The translations under genes and the position numbers were made by a program. A stretch of 64,000 nt of DNA, from assembly GCA_963785755.1 (NCBI GenBank), contig CAWAXG010000031.1:62001-126000 (forward strand), read 5' to 3'. Positions 56,916-64,000 of the stretch are shown piece after piece. The notes beneath the pieces were generated by a model. It did no database searches, was not told the DNA's origin, and was given only the letters and a program-made list of their open reading frames with translations. Position 1 is the stretch's first letter. The number at the start of each line of letters is the position of its first letter. Origin of the DNA: JACCXG01 sp963785755 (GTDB lineage: Bacteria; Acidobacteriota; Vicinamibacteria; Vicinamibacterales; 2-12-FULL-66-21).

Positions 56916-58388
56916 ATGCGCGCAGGAATCCTGACCGCGGCGGTCGCTCTCGCCGCGACCGGCGGAGTGTTCTCACGATCCACACCGGCCACGACGCCGG
57001 CCAGCCACACAGCGCCCCCCACGAGCGGGCAGCACGCCACGACGCTCGACGATCAGGCCGAGCTCTCGGTCACCGTCTACAACTCGGACATCGCGCTCGT
57101 GCGTGATGTGCGGAATCTCAAACTGCCGGCCGGCAGCTTCGACCTGCAATTCAAGGACATCGCCGCGACGGTCAATCCGGCGACCGTGCACTTCCGATCG
57201 CTCACCGAACCCGCGGCGCTCGGCGTGCTCGAGCAGAACTACGAATACGACCTCCTGGAGCCGGACAAGCTCCTGCGCAAGTACGTCGGCCGCGAGATCA
57301 CACTCGTGCGGACGCGACAGGAGGGAGGATCGACGCGCGAGGAAGAAGTGCGCGCGCTGCTTCTGAGCTACAACAACGGACCCGTCTGGCAGATCGGGAA
57401 GGAGATCGTCACCGGTCTCCACGCCGATCACATCCGGTTCCCCGAGCTGCCAGGGAATCTCTACAGCCGGCCCACGCTGATCTGGACGCTGCAGAACAGC
57501 GGCGCGTCCGCGCATCGCGTCGAGGCCTCCTACCTGGCGGGCAAGCTCGCCTGGAACGCCGACTACGTCCTGACCGTCGGGCGCGACGACAAGGCCGCCG
57601 ATCTCGACGGCTGGGTGACGCTGACCAACGGCAGCGGCACGGCGTTCAACAACGCCAGGCTGCAGCTGGTCGCCGGTGATTTGAACCGCGTGCGCCAGCA
57701 GCTGGAACAGCGCATGGAGATGGCCGACAGCATGGCACGGGCGGCGGCGCCGGCGATGCAGCGCGAGGCGTTCTCCGACTATCACCTCTACACCCTGGGG
57801 CGGCGGACCTCGATCAACAACAACGAAACCAAGCAGGTCTCGATGCTCACCGGCACCGGCGTCCCCACGCTCAAGCGCTACGTTGTCAACGGGCAGGCCT
57901 ACTACTACCGGAACGCCCAGCATCCGGGCGCGCCGCTGAAAGACATGGTGCAGGTGTTCTATCAGTTCAAGAACGAGCAGAAGGGCGGCCTCGGCATGCC
58001 GATGCCCGCCGGCACCATCCGCGTGTATCAGGCGGATTCCAAAGGCGGCGTGCAGTTCGTCGGCGAGGATCGGATCACCCACACGCCGAAGGACGAGACG
58101 ATCAACATCAAGATCGGCAATGCCTTCGACGTGGTCTGCGAGCGCAAGCAGACGGATTTCCGGAAGATCGCGACCAACGTCTACGAGCTCGAGTACGAAG
58201 TGACGCTGCGCAACCACAAGGACAGTCCCGTGTCCGTGGAAGTCAACGAGCCGATCGGCGGCACCTGGGAGATGCTGCACGCGTCGCACAAATGGACGAA
58301 GACCGACGCGTGGGCGGCGCAGTTCACCGTCCCGGTGGCCGTCGACGGCGCGTCGACGCTCAAGTATCGAGTGCGAATTACTTACTGA
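56916..58388 (+). CDS. DUF4139 exported protein
   Basis: The 490-residue protein has a signal peptide (about 1-24) and an N-terminal domain with VTVYNSDIALVRDVRNLKLP. The DUF4139 region follows, with YLAGKLAWNADYVLTVGRDD, DLDGWVTLTNGSGTAFNNAR and FRKIATNVYELEYEVTLRNH. These proteins are exported and their role is unclear. An AAGGAG site precedes ATG 56916. It is 40 bases after the anti-sigma gene and is probably a member of the same regulon. Confidence 0.85.
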   Translation: MRAGILTAAVALAATGGVFSRSTPATTPASHTAPPTSGQHATTLDDQAELSVTVYNSDIALVRDVRNLKLPAGSFDLQFKDIAATVNPATVHFRSLTEPAALGVLEQNYEYDLLEPDKLLRKYVGREITLVRTRQEGGSTREEEVRALLLSYNNGPVWQIGKEIVTGLHADHIRFPELPGNLYSRPTLIWTLQNSGASAHRVEASYLAGKLAWNADYVLTVGRDDKAADLDGWVTLTNGSGTAFNNARLQLVAGDLNRVRQQLEQRMEMADSMARAAAPAMQREAFSDYHLYTLGRRTSINNNETKQVSMLTGTGVPTLKRYVVNGQAYYYRNAQHPGAPLKDMVQVFYQFKNEQKGGLGMPMPAGTIRVYQADSKGGVQFVGEDRITHTPKDETINIKIGNAFDVVCERKQTDFRKIATNVYELEYEVTLRNHKDSPVSVEVNEPIGGTWEMLHASHKWTKTDAWAAQFTVPVAVDGASTLKYRVRITY

Positions 58389-58395
58389 ATCGTTA

Positions 58396-58495
58396 CCCGT
58401 AGCGCGCAGCTTCAGCTGCGCGTCACAGCCGCGGGGCTGAAGCCCCGCGCTACGGGCGTCGCGGCCGCGGGCTGAAGCCCCGCGCTACGGGTGAA
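58396..58495. repeat. CCCGTAGCGCG ... GCGCTACGGG hairpin repeats
   Basis: CCGTAGCGCGCAGCTTCAGC, GCGGGGCTGAAGCCCCGCGC and GCGGGCTGAAGCCCCGCGCT, each ending CTACGGG, form nested hairpins after the DUF4139 gene. The motif resembles short palindromic repeats common in several phyla. A shortened form (GCGTAGCGCAGGCCTTCAGG) is at 16040-16066. Confidence 0.75.
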
Positions 58496-58525
58496 GGCCG
58501 ACTAAAATATGGTCGGAGGCCCACA

Positions 58526-59755
58526 GTGGATCGACGCGACTTCTTTCGAAGGCTGGGAGCTGGTGGGGCGGTTGCGGCGTTGGCGACGCCGGCGCGGGGG
58601 CAGACGGTCCCGGCCCAAGGGCTGAGCGACCGTGCCGTGTGGGTTGGCGTGCTGCGGCGGTTGGCCGATCCGGTGTTGAACAACCTGGCGAAGGAAACGC
58701 TCAAGACTCGAATGCCGGTGGAGGAGGCGGCTGGCGCGGGTCGCGCCAGCGTGACGCATCTCGAGGCGCTCGGCCGGCTGGTCGCGGGCATCGCGCCCTG
58801 GCTCGAGCTTGCCGCTGATGAGAGCGAAGAAGGCCGGCTCAGAGCGAAATACGCGGACCTCACCCGGCGCGCGATCGATCGCGCGGTCGATCCCGCATCC
58901 AAGGACTTCCTGAATTTCTCCGACGGCCGTCAGCCGCTGGTCGACGCGGCGTTCCTGGCGCAAGGCGTGCTTAGAGCGCCGAAGGCCCTGCACGAATCGC
59001 TCGATCCGAAAACGAAGCGGCAGCTGATCGCCGCGCTCGAATCCAGCCGGCCGATTCTGCCGGGCTTCAACAACTGGCTGCTGTTCTCGGCGACCGTCGA
59101 AGCGGCGCTCGCGAAGCTCGGCGTCGCATGGGATCGGATGCGCGTGGACTACGCGCTTCGCCAGCACGACCAGTGGTACAAAGGGGACGGCACCTATGGC
59201 GACGGCCCTGACTTCCATTGGGACTACTACAACAGCTTCGTCATCCATCCGATGCTGATCGACGTGCTCGATGCGGTCGGCGCGGAGATGCCGGCGTGGA
59301 AGGAGCTGTCGGGACGCGTGGCCAAGCGCGCCCAGCGCTATGCCGCGGTGCTCGAACGCCTGATTGCGCCGGACGGCAGCTTCCCGCCGATCGGCCGATC
59401 GATCGCGTATCGATTCGGCGCGCTGCAGGTGCTCGCGCAGATGGCGCTGCGGCGCAGCCTGCCGGAAGGGGTCTCGGCGACGCAGGTACGCGGCGCGCTC
59501 ACCGCCGCGATCCGGCGGTCGATCGAAGCGCCGGGCACGTTCGACGCCGATGGCTGGCTGCGCATCGGGTTCTGCGGCCACCAGCCGGGAGTCGGCGAGC
59601 GCTACATTTCCACCGGCAGCCTGTATCTCTGTTCGGTCGGGCTGCTGCCGCTGGGACTCGGCCCCGCGGACGACTTCTGGTCGGCGCCGCCGATGCCCTG
59701 GACGTCGGTGCGCGCGTGGAGCGGTCAGCCGTTTCCGATCGACCACGCGCTCTGA
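58526..59755 (+). CDS. DUF2264 protein, Tat-exported
   Basis: The 409-residue protein has a twin-arginine signal (DRRDFFRRLGAGGAVAALAT). The DUF2264 pattern follows: FLNFSDGRQPLVDAAFLAQG, FNNWLLFSATVEAALAKLG, YGDGPDFHWDYYNSFVIHPM and RLIAPDGSFPPIGRSIAYRF. The family has an alpha/alpha barrel like polysaccharide lyases or unsaturated glucuronyl hydrolases, so action on an acidic sugar polymer is likely. The GTG start at 58526 sits at the Tat signal. Confidence 0.85.
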   Translation: MDRRDFFRRLGAGGAVAALATPARGQTVPAQGLSDRAVWVGVLRRLADPVLNNLAKETLKTRMPVEEAAGAGRASVTHLEALGRLVAGIAPWLELAADESEEGRLRAKYADLTRRAIDRAVDPASKDFLNFSDGRQPLVDAAFLAQGVLRAPKALHESLDPKTKRQLIAALESSRPILPGFNNWLLFSATVEAALAKLGVAWDRMRVDYALRQHDQWYKGDGTYGDGPDFHWDYYNSFVIHPMLIDVLDAVGAEMPAWKELSGRVAKRAQRYAAVLERLIAPDGSFPPIGRSIAYRFGALQVLAQMALRRSLPEGVSATQVRGALTAAIRRSIEAPGTFDADGWLRIGFCGHQPGVGERYISTGSLYLCSVGLLPLGLGPADDFWSAPPMPWTSVRAWSGQPFPIDHAL

Positions 59756-60216
59756 CCTCCGAGTCGGGACGCCGGATCGCGGAACTTCGCGAGTTGCGGA
59801 TTCGCGCGGACTTCTTCACGAATCGCGGATCTACGCGGATTCTCTATGGTCACGAATCGCGGATGCCACGGATCTTTCTGGTCACACGAGTCGCTGGATT
59901 TCGCGGATTTCTGAGCCGGCGAAGATGAAGCCATCTCCGACTCTCGAGGCGATCCCCCGAACCTTTGAACCTTTGAACCTATGAACCTGAACCTCTGAAC
60001 CTTTGAACCCTTGAACCCCTGAACCGACAAGGATCCATGAATTCGCGGCAAATCGCCGATCACCGATCCCGACGCGAAGAAAAGAAGAGATGGCGCCCAC
60101 CAAAGTCACCCGCCCCCCCCAGTCCCGAGCCCCGAGCCCCGAGTCCCGTCGCAGTTCCCAGTTGAACCAGAGACTCCACTGATCTAACGTCTGACCCATT
60201 GAAGAGGAGCGCGAAC
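59756..60216. repeat. gap filled by three word families
   Basis: From 59760 to 59928 there are AATCGCGGATCTACGCGGAT and TCACGAATCGCGGATGCCAC words related to the ends of copies A-D (copy E, without the hairpin). From 59955 to 60030 TTTGAACCTTTGAACC is iterated with GAACCTGAACCTCTG. From 60115 to 60150 CCCGAGCCCCGAGTCCCG words match 50007-50132. No gene is supported. A GAAGAGGAGC site at the end serves the next gene. Confidence 0.75.
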
Positions 60217-62379
60217 ATGACTGATCGAACGATGCGTCCGCCGAAGCTCCTGATTGCGACGATGCTCGTGTTCGTCGTCTCGCTGGCAGCCACGAGCGCG
60301 CGTCAGCAGGGCAGTCAGGCGGTGCCGATTGACGGCGACGACGTTGGCGGCGTCGTGAGCGGACCGAAAGGGCCCGAGGCCGGCGTCTGGGTCATCGCGG
60401 AAACGACTCAGCTGCCGACGCGCTTCGCCAAGATCGTGGTCACCGACGATCGCGGCCGGTATCTGATTCCCGATCTGCCCAAGGCGACCTACAGCGTCTG
60501 GGTCCGGGGGTACGGACTCGTGGATTCCCCCAAGGTCGATGCGACTCCAGGCAAGGCGGTGAACCTCACGGCCGTGGTGGCGCCTGATGCGCACGCCGCC
60601 GCGCAGTACTACCCGGCAGGGTACTGGTTCTCGCTGATCAAGGTGCCGGACAAGTCGGAGTTTCCGGGCACGGGACCGTCCGGCAACGGCATCTCGGCGA
60701 ATGTGCGGAGTCAGCCGGAATTCCTTCGCCAGCTGAAGAACGGGACGTGCCTCGCGTGCCACCAGCTCGGGAACAAGGCGACCCGGGAGATTCCCGCGGC
60801 GCTCGGGACGTTCTCCTCGACGGAGCAGGCGTGGGAGCGCCGGCTGCAGTCCGGCCAGGCCGGCGCGGGCATGATCTCCGGGCTCGGCAATCTCGGACGC
60901 GAGCGTGCCCTCACGATGTTCGCCGACTGGACCGACCGCATCACGAAGGGTGAGGTGCCGCCGGCCCCGCCGCGTCCGCAGGGGCTCGAGCGCAACGTCG
61001 TGATCACGATGTGGGACTGGGCGGACCCGAAGGCCTATCTGCACGATGTCGTGTCGACCGACCGCCGCAATCCTGCCCTCAATCCGAACGGCCTGCTCTA
61101 TGGCGCGCTCGAGGAGAGCGCCGACTACCTCCCGGTGCTCGATCCGGTGGGGAACGAAGCGGGGAAGGTCGAGTTGACGCTGCGCGATCCGAGCACGCCG
61201 CCGACCAACCCGAAGATGCCGGCCGCGTCGCCGTTCTGGGGAGAGGAAACCATCTGGACGAGCAAGACCACGGTCCACAACCCGATGTTCGATGAAAAAG
61301 GCCGGGTATGGATCACGTCGGCGGTGCGGCCGCCGGAGAATCCGGCGTTCTGCAAGGAGGGCTCGAGCCATCCGTCCGCGAAGCTGTTCCCGCTTCAGCG
61401 GGCGCGGCGCCATCTCGCGTTCTACGACCCGAAGACCAGGAAGATCACGCACATCAGCACCTGTTTCGGCACCCACCATCTGATGTTCGCCGAGGACGCG
61501 AACAACACGCTCTGGACGAGCGGCGGGGGCAACGTCGTCGGGTGGCTGAACCGGAAGATGTTCGAGGAGACGGGTGACGAGGAGAAGTCACAAGGCTGGA
61601 CGGCGCTCATCATCGACACGAACGGCAACGGCAAGCGCGACGCGTACGTCGAGCCGAACGACGCGGTGGATCCGGCCAAGGACAAGCGCTACGGCTCCGC
61701 CTTCTACTCGGTGGCGCCGGCGCCAGACGGATCGGTGTGGGGCACTTCGTTGGGGTTCCCCGGCGCCGTCATTCGTCTGAATCCCGGGTCGAATCCACCC
61801 GAAACAGCGCTCGCCGAAGTGTACGAGCCGCCATTCAACGATCCGAAGAACCCTGGATTCTCGCCGCGCGGCGGCGACGTCGATCGCAATGGCGTCTACT
61901 GGGCCGCCATGGCGAGCGGGCATCTCGCGAGCTTCGATCGCCGCAAGTGCAAGGGACCGTTGAACGGCCCGAAGGCCACCGGTCAGCACTGCCCCGAGGG
62001 CTGGACGCTCTATCCCGAGCCGCTGCCGCAGATGAAGGGCGTCACCGATCCGGGGAGCGCCGAAGGCAGCTACTACACGTGGGTCGATCAGTTCGACACG
62101 CTCGGCCTCGGACGGAACACCCCGATCAACACGGGCAATCTGTCCGAAGGTCTGCTCGCGCTGAAAGACGGCAAGTGGGTCGTCCTGCGCGTGCCGTATC
62201 CGCTCGGGTTCTACACGAAGTGGCTCGATGGCCGCATCGACAATCCGAAGGCGGGCTGGAAGGGCAAGGGGCTCTGGTCGACGATCAGCACGCGCGCGCC
62301 CTTCCACATGGAAACCGGGAAGGGGACGACGAGCAAGGTGTACAAGCTGCAGTTGCGTCCCGATCCGCTGGCTAAGTAG
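60217..62379 (+). CDS. exported protein with carboxypeptidase-regulatory-like domain, haem-binding motif and beta-propeller
   Basis: The 720-residue protein has a signal peptide (about 1-31). A carboxypeptidase-regulatory (beta-sandwich) domain contains VSGPKGPEAGVWVIAETTQL and VTDDRGRYLIPDLPKATYSV. A cytochrome-c-like C178-L-A-C-H182 in CLACHQLG follows. A virginiamycin-B-lyase-like propeller completes it (VWITSAVRPPENP, HHLMFAEDANNTLWTSGGGN, DVDRNGVYWAAMASGHLASF). The single CxxCH suggests one haem attached in the periplasm. Substrate unknown. ATG 60217 has an AGAGGAGC site. Confidence 0.8.
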   Translation: MTDRTMRPPKLLIATMLVFVVSLAATSARQQGSQAVPIDGDDVGGVVSGPKGPEAGVWVIAETTQLPTRFAKIVVTDDRGRYLIPDLPKATYSVWVRGYGLVDSPKVDATPGKAVNLTAVVAPDAHAAAQYYPAGYWFSLIKVPDKSEFPGTGPSGNGISANVRSQPEFLRQLKNGTCLACHQLGNKATREIPAALGTFSSTEQAWERRLQSGQAGAGMISGLGNLGRERALTMFADWTDRITKGEVPPAPPRPQGLERNVVITMWDWADPKAYLHDVVSTDRRNPALNPNGLLYGALEESADYLPVLDPVGNEAGKVELTLRDPSTPPTNPKMPAASPFWGEETIWTSKTTVHNPMFDEKGRVWITSAVRPPENPAFCKEGSSHPSAKLFPLQRARRHLAFYDPKTRKITHISTCFGTHHLMFAEDANNTLWTSGGGNVVGWLNRKMFEETGDEEKSQGWTALIIDTNGNGKRDAYVEPNDAVDPAKDKRYGSAFYSVAPAPDGSVWGTSLGFPGAVIRLNPGSNPPETALAEVYEPPFNDPKNPGFSPRGGDVDRNGVYWAAMASGHLASFDRRKCKGPLNGPKATGQHCPEGWTLYPEPLPQMKGVTDPGSAEGSYYTWVDQFDTLGLGRNTPINTGNLSEGLLALKDGKWVVLRVPYPLGFYTKWLDGRIDNPKAGWKGKGLWSTISTRAPFHMETGKGTTSKVYKLQLRPDPLAK

Positions 62380-62387
62380 TGCGCTAA

Positions 62388-62430
62388 CGCGCCGCACGAC
62401 GGCACGAAGACACGACGACACGCCCCTGTG
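62388..62430. repeat. GCACGACGGCACGAAGACAC word repeat
   Basis: GCCGCACGACGGCACGAAGA and ACACGACGACACG words follow the propeller gene. They belong to the family at 39518-39676, in single orientation here. Confidence 0.65.
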
Positions 62431-62572
62431 CAATTCATTGCAGGGCCAGAGCTTGAAGGCGCTGGCGGATGCAAGCAAAAATCTCTTAATCGGGCGCCTG
62501 CCGGCCGCGAGCGCGCTCGCGGCGGCGGGTGTATCATCAGGGTCCTTTTTCTTCCGCTGCCCGGAGGTCGTC

Positions 62573-62808
62573 ATGCGTGAACGGGCCGAAACCACCCTCG
62601 AGGATCCCATGGCACCACTCGAGCGTGCCCTCATCGATGAATTCCTGAAGGCCCGAGGCTGTACCTCTCGACCGTCGGGCAGAAGCCGATCGCGGAGCGG
62701 CAGGTCCTGCTCAAGCAGGCCGCGCAGTACGCCATCGGCAGGCTCGCCGAAATCGACGCGCGCGCCGCGTACCTGCAGCAGATCCACGGCGGGTCCGAAA
62801 AGGGTTGA
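62573..62808 (+). pseudogene. frame-interrupted small helical protein
   Basis: After a GGAGGTC site, ATG 62573 gives LEDPMAPLERALIDEFLKAR. The natural continuation LYLSTVGQKPIAERQVLLKQ and RLAEIDARAAYLQQIHGGSE is in another frame and stops at 62806-62808. Adding one C to GAGGCTGTAC near 62662 (GGCCTG) joins them into a helical protein of about 78 residues. Function unknown. Confidence 0.6.
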
Positions 62809-62958
62809 GCGTCAATCCGACGGAATGCCCCGGCATCGCGTGAGCGCCAGTGCTCGCATCAGCGCGCCTCCGGCGCTGGACTCCACCATCAACGCCGACT
62901 CTCGCCAGCACCACCCGATATTGCCCGACGCCTGCGCGCGGCGTCAGCCGGCGTGATC

Positions 62959-63399
62959 ATGGCTGACGCGCTGATGCAGGCGGCGATTGCGGAAGCGGAA
63001 GCCGGGCTTGCCGAAGGCGGCATTCCGATCGGTTCGGTGCTGGTGCACGCCGGCCGCATCATCGGACGTGGCCACAACCGGCGCGTGCAGCGCGGCAGCA
63101 CGGTGCTGCACGGGGAGATGGATGCGCTCGAGAACGCCGGCCGGCTGTCCGCAAAGGTCTATCGCGAGTGCGTTCTGTACACGACGCTCTCGCCCTGCGC
63201 GATGTGCACTGGCGCGATCCTCCTGTACGGCATCCCGCACGTCATCGTCGGTGAGAACCAGACGTTTCTCGGAGAAGAGGCGCTGCTGCGATCACGCGGC
63301 GTCCGCGTCGACGTGCTGCAGGACGCGAGCTGTATCCGGCTCATGACCGAGTTCATCCGGGCGCATCCGCAGCTCTGGAACGAGGACATCGGCGAGTGA
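62959..63399 (+). CDS. nucleoside / cytosine deaminase family protein
   Basis: The 146-residue protein has the zinc deaminase motifs H51-G-E53 in LHGEMDALENAG and P-C80-A-M-C83 in LSPCAMCTGAILLYGI. GGIPIGSVLVHAGRIIGRGHN is the substrate-loop strand. HGEMDALE with TGAILLYGIP resembles the yeast-type cytosine deaminase subgroup, so cytosine to uracil is the likely reaction. The ATG at 62959 is preferred, and a GTG at 62953 is also in frame. Confidence 0.85.
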   Translation: MADALMQAAIAEAEAGLAEGGIPIGSVLVHAGRIIGRGHNRRVQRGSTVLHGEMDALENAGRLSAKVYRECVLYTTLSPCAMCTGAILLYGIPHVIVGENQTFLGEEALLRSRGVRVDVLQDASCIRLMTEFIRAHPQLWNEDIGE

Positions 63400-63440
63400 A
63401 CGCGCGAAACGGGTCGTGAGCGGGTCGTGAAGCGGGTCGT
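63400..63440. repeat. GCGGGTCGTGA tandem words
   Basis: Three or four copies of CGGGTCGTGA/GCGGGTCGTAA lie between the deaminase stop and the sulfatase ribosome site. This is another short iterated word, in one orientation. Confidence 0.6.
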
Positions 63441-63451
63441 AAGGAGGACGC

Positions 63452-64000
63452 GTGAACGGACACATGATGGTCGTGACGATCCGGCTTGCCGCGGCCACGG
63501 TGCTGCTCGCAGCCGTCTTACCCGGCAGGACTGGCGGCACCACCGGCGCGTACCAGCAGAAGCCCGGGCCCAACATCCTGCTGATTCATGCCGACGATCT
63601 CGGCTACGGCGATCTGAGCGCGTACGGGCAGGCCCAGTTCAAGACGCCGTCACTCGATCGGCTCGCCCGCGAGGGCACGCGGTTCACTCAGTACTATTCG
63701 GGCAGCACGGTGTGCGCGCCGTCCCGGGCGGCGCTGATGACCGGTTTGCACACCGGCCATGCGTGGGTCCGTGGCAACGGCGACATCCCGCTGCGTCCCG
63801 AGGATGTGACCGTGGCCGAGGTGCTGAAGGACGCGGGCTATCGCACCGCGGTGATCGGCAAATGGGGATTGGGGACGCCCGGCACGACCGGCCAGCCGGA
63901 TCGCCAGGGCTTCGACTACTCGTTCGGCTTCCTCGATCACCGGCACGCTCATCGCCAGTTCACCGATCATCTCTACAGGAACGCGGAGCGGGTGGCCGTC
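63452..64000 (+). CDS. arylsulfatase family protein, N-terminal part
   Basis: The frame is open from GTG 63452 (AAGGAGG site 5 bases upstream) to the window end, 183 codons. It has a signal peptide (about 1-30), the metal-binding D-D-L-G-Y-G-D of ILLIHADDLGYGDLSAYG, and C88-A-P-S-R92, the sulfatase signature whose Cys is turned into formylglycine. GKWGLGTPG follows. It should hydrolyse sulfate esters outside the cytoplasm. The C-terminus lies outside the window. Confidence 0.9.
   Translation, partial: MNGHMMVVTIRLAAATVLLAAVLPGRTGGTTGAYQQKPGPNILLIHADDLGYGDLSAYGQAQFKTPSLDRLAREGTRFTQYYSGSTVCAPSRAALMTGLHTGHAWVRGNGDIPLRPEDVTVAEVLKDAGYRTAVIGKWGLGTPGTTGQPDRQGFDYSFGFLDHRHAHRQFTDHLYRNAERVAV

Noticed and set aside
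57103..58289. Long frames on both strands over the DUF4139 gene
   Set aside because: Shadows of a gene with a clear signal peptide and domain pattern.
1..64000. tRNA, rRNA, transposase, integrase or origin
   Set aside because: None recognised when reading both strands. No GTTCGAATC-type tRNA arm in a cloverleaf context and no DDE, HUH or tyrosine-recombinase motifs in the frames. A tRNAscan and Infernal run would settle it.

Overview
The window is 64 kb of GC-rich, gene-dense bacterial DNA. It looks like a soil-type Acidobacteriota chromosome, most likely class Vicinamibacteria. This is inferred from gene content: a PadR regulator directly upstream of an ADOP-type MacB/FtsX permease plus an internally deleted second ADOP, a tricorn-like S41 protease, many secreted beta-lactamase-fold hydrolases, DUF4159, DUF4139 and DUF2264 proteins, and secreted proteins with a DFSGRW motif. 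No rRNA, tRNA, transposase, integrase, phage module or CRISPR array was recognised by eye.

Layout. 1-14 kb: end of a PhyH-like oxygenase, homocysteine S-methyltransferase, amidohydrolase lipoprotein, YaeQ, a class C-type serine hydrolase, methyltransferase, SDR, DUF5655, nucleotidyltransferase, an ICMT-like enzyme and a nitrilase-family hydrolase. 14-30 kb: an accessory-looking stretch with seven GNAT acetyltransferases (one AAC(6')-like), a class D beta-lactamase divergent from an XRE-cupin regulator, a SET-domain protein, DUF4159, an orphan C-terminal fragment of a formylglycine-generating-enzyme fold, a SelT/W/H protein, an HTH-RDD fusion and three copies of a structured repeat. 30-46 kb: DinB, DHFR-like, PlsC-like, ThuA, PEP-mutase-like, PadR-ADOP, receiver-PilZ, lysozyme-like and P1 peptidase genes. 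46-64 kb: M1 peptidase, a second serine hydrolase, tricorn, ADOP remnant, an ECF sigma / anti-sigma (YCF48-like sensor) / DUF4139 operon, DUF2264, a secreted haem-motif beta-propeller, a nucleoside deaminase and the start of a sulfatase.

Two window-wide features deserve attention. First, gaps between genes are filled by families of short iterated words (GCACGTAGCACGT, GTACAACGGAAG, GGGACTCGGGA, GCACGACGGCAC, GATCGGGGATC, GGGAGGACGGGA, TTGAACC). Many are laid out as long inverted repeats, and they occupy nearly every convergent gap longer than 80 bp. A separate element of about 250-300 bp occurs three times, and its central hairpin changes by compensating substitutions.

Second, about ten genes are interrupted by single-base indels that can be repaired exactly by family resemblance, usually by removing one C from the coding strand. 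The window therefore carries either uncorrected sequencing errors or unusually many recent frameshifts. Starts and family names were assigned by reading motifs, without database searches.
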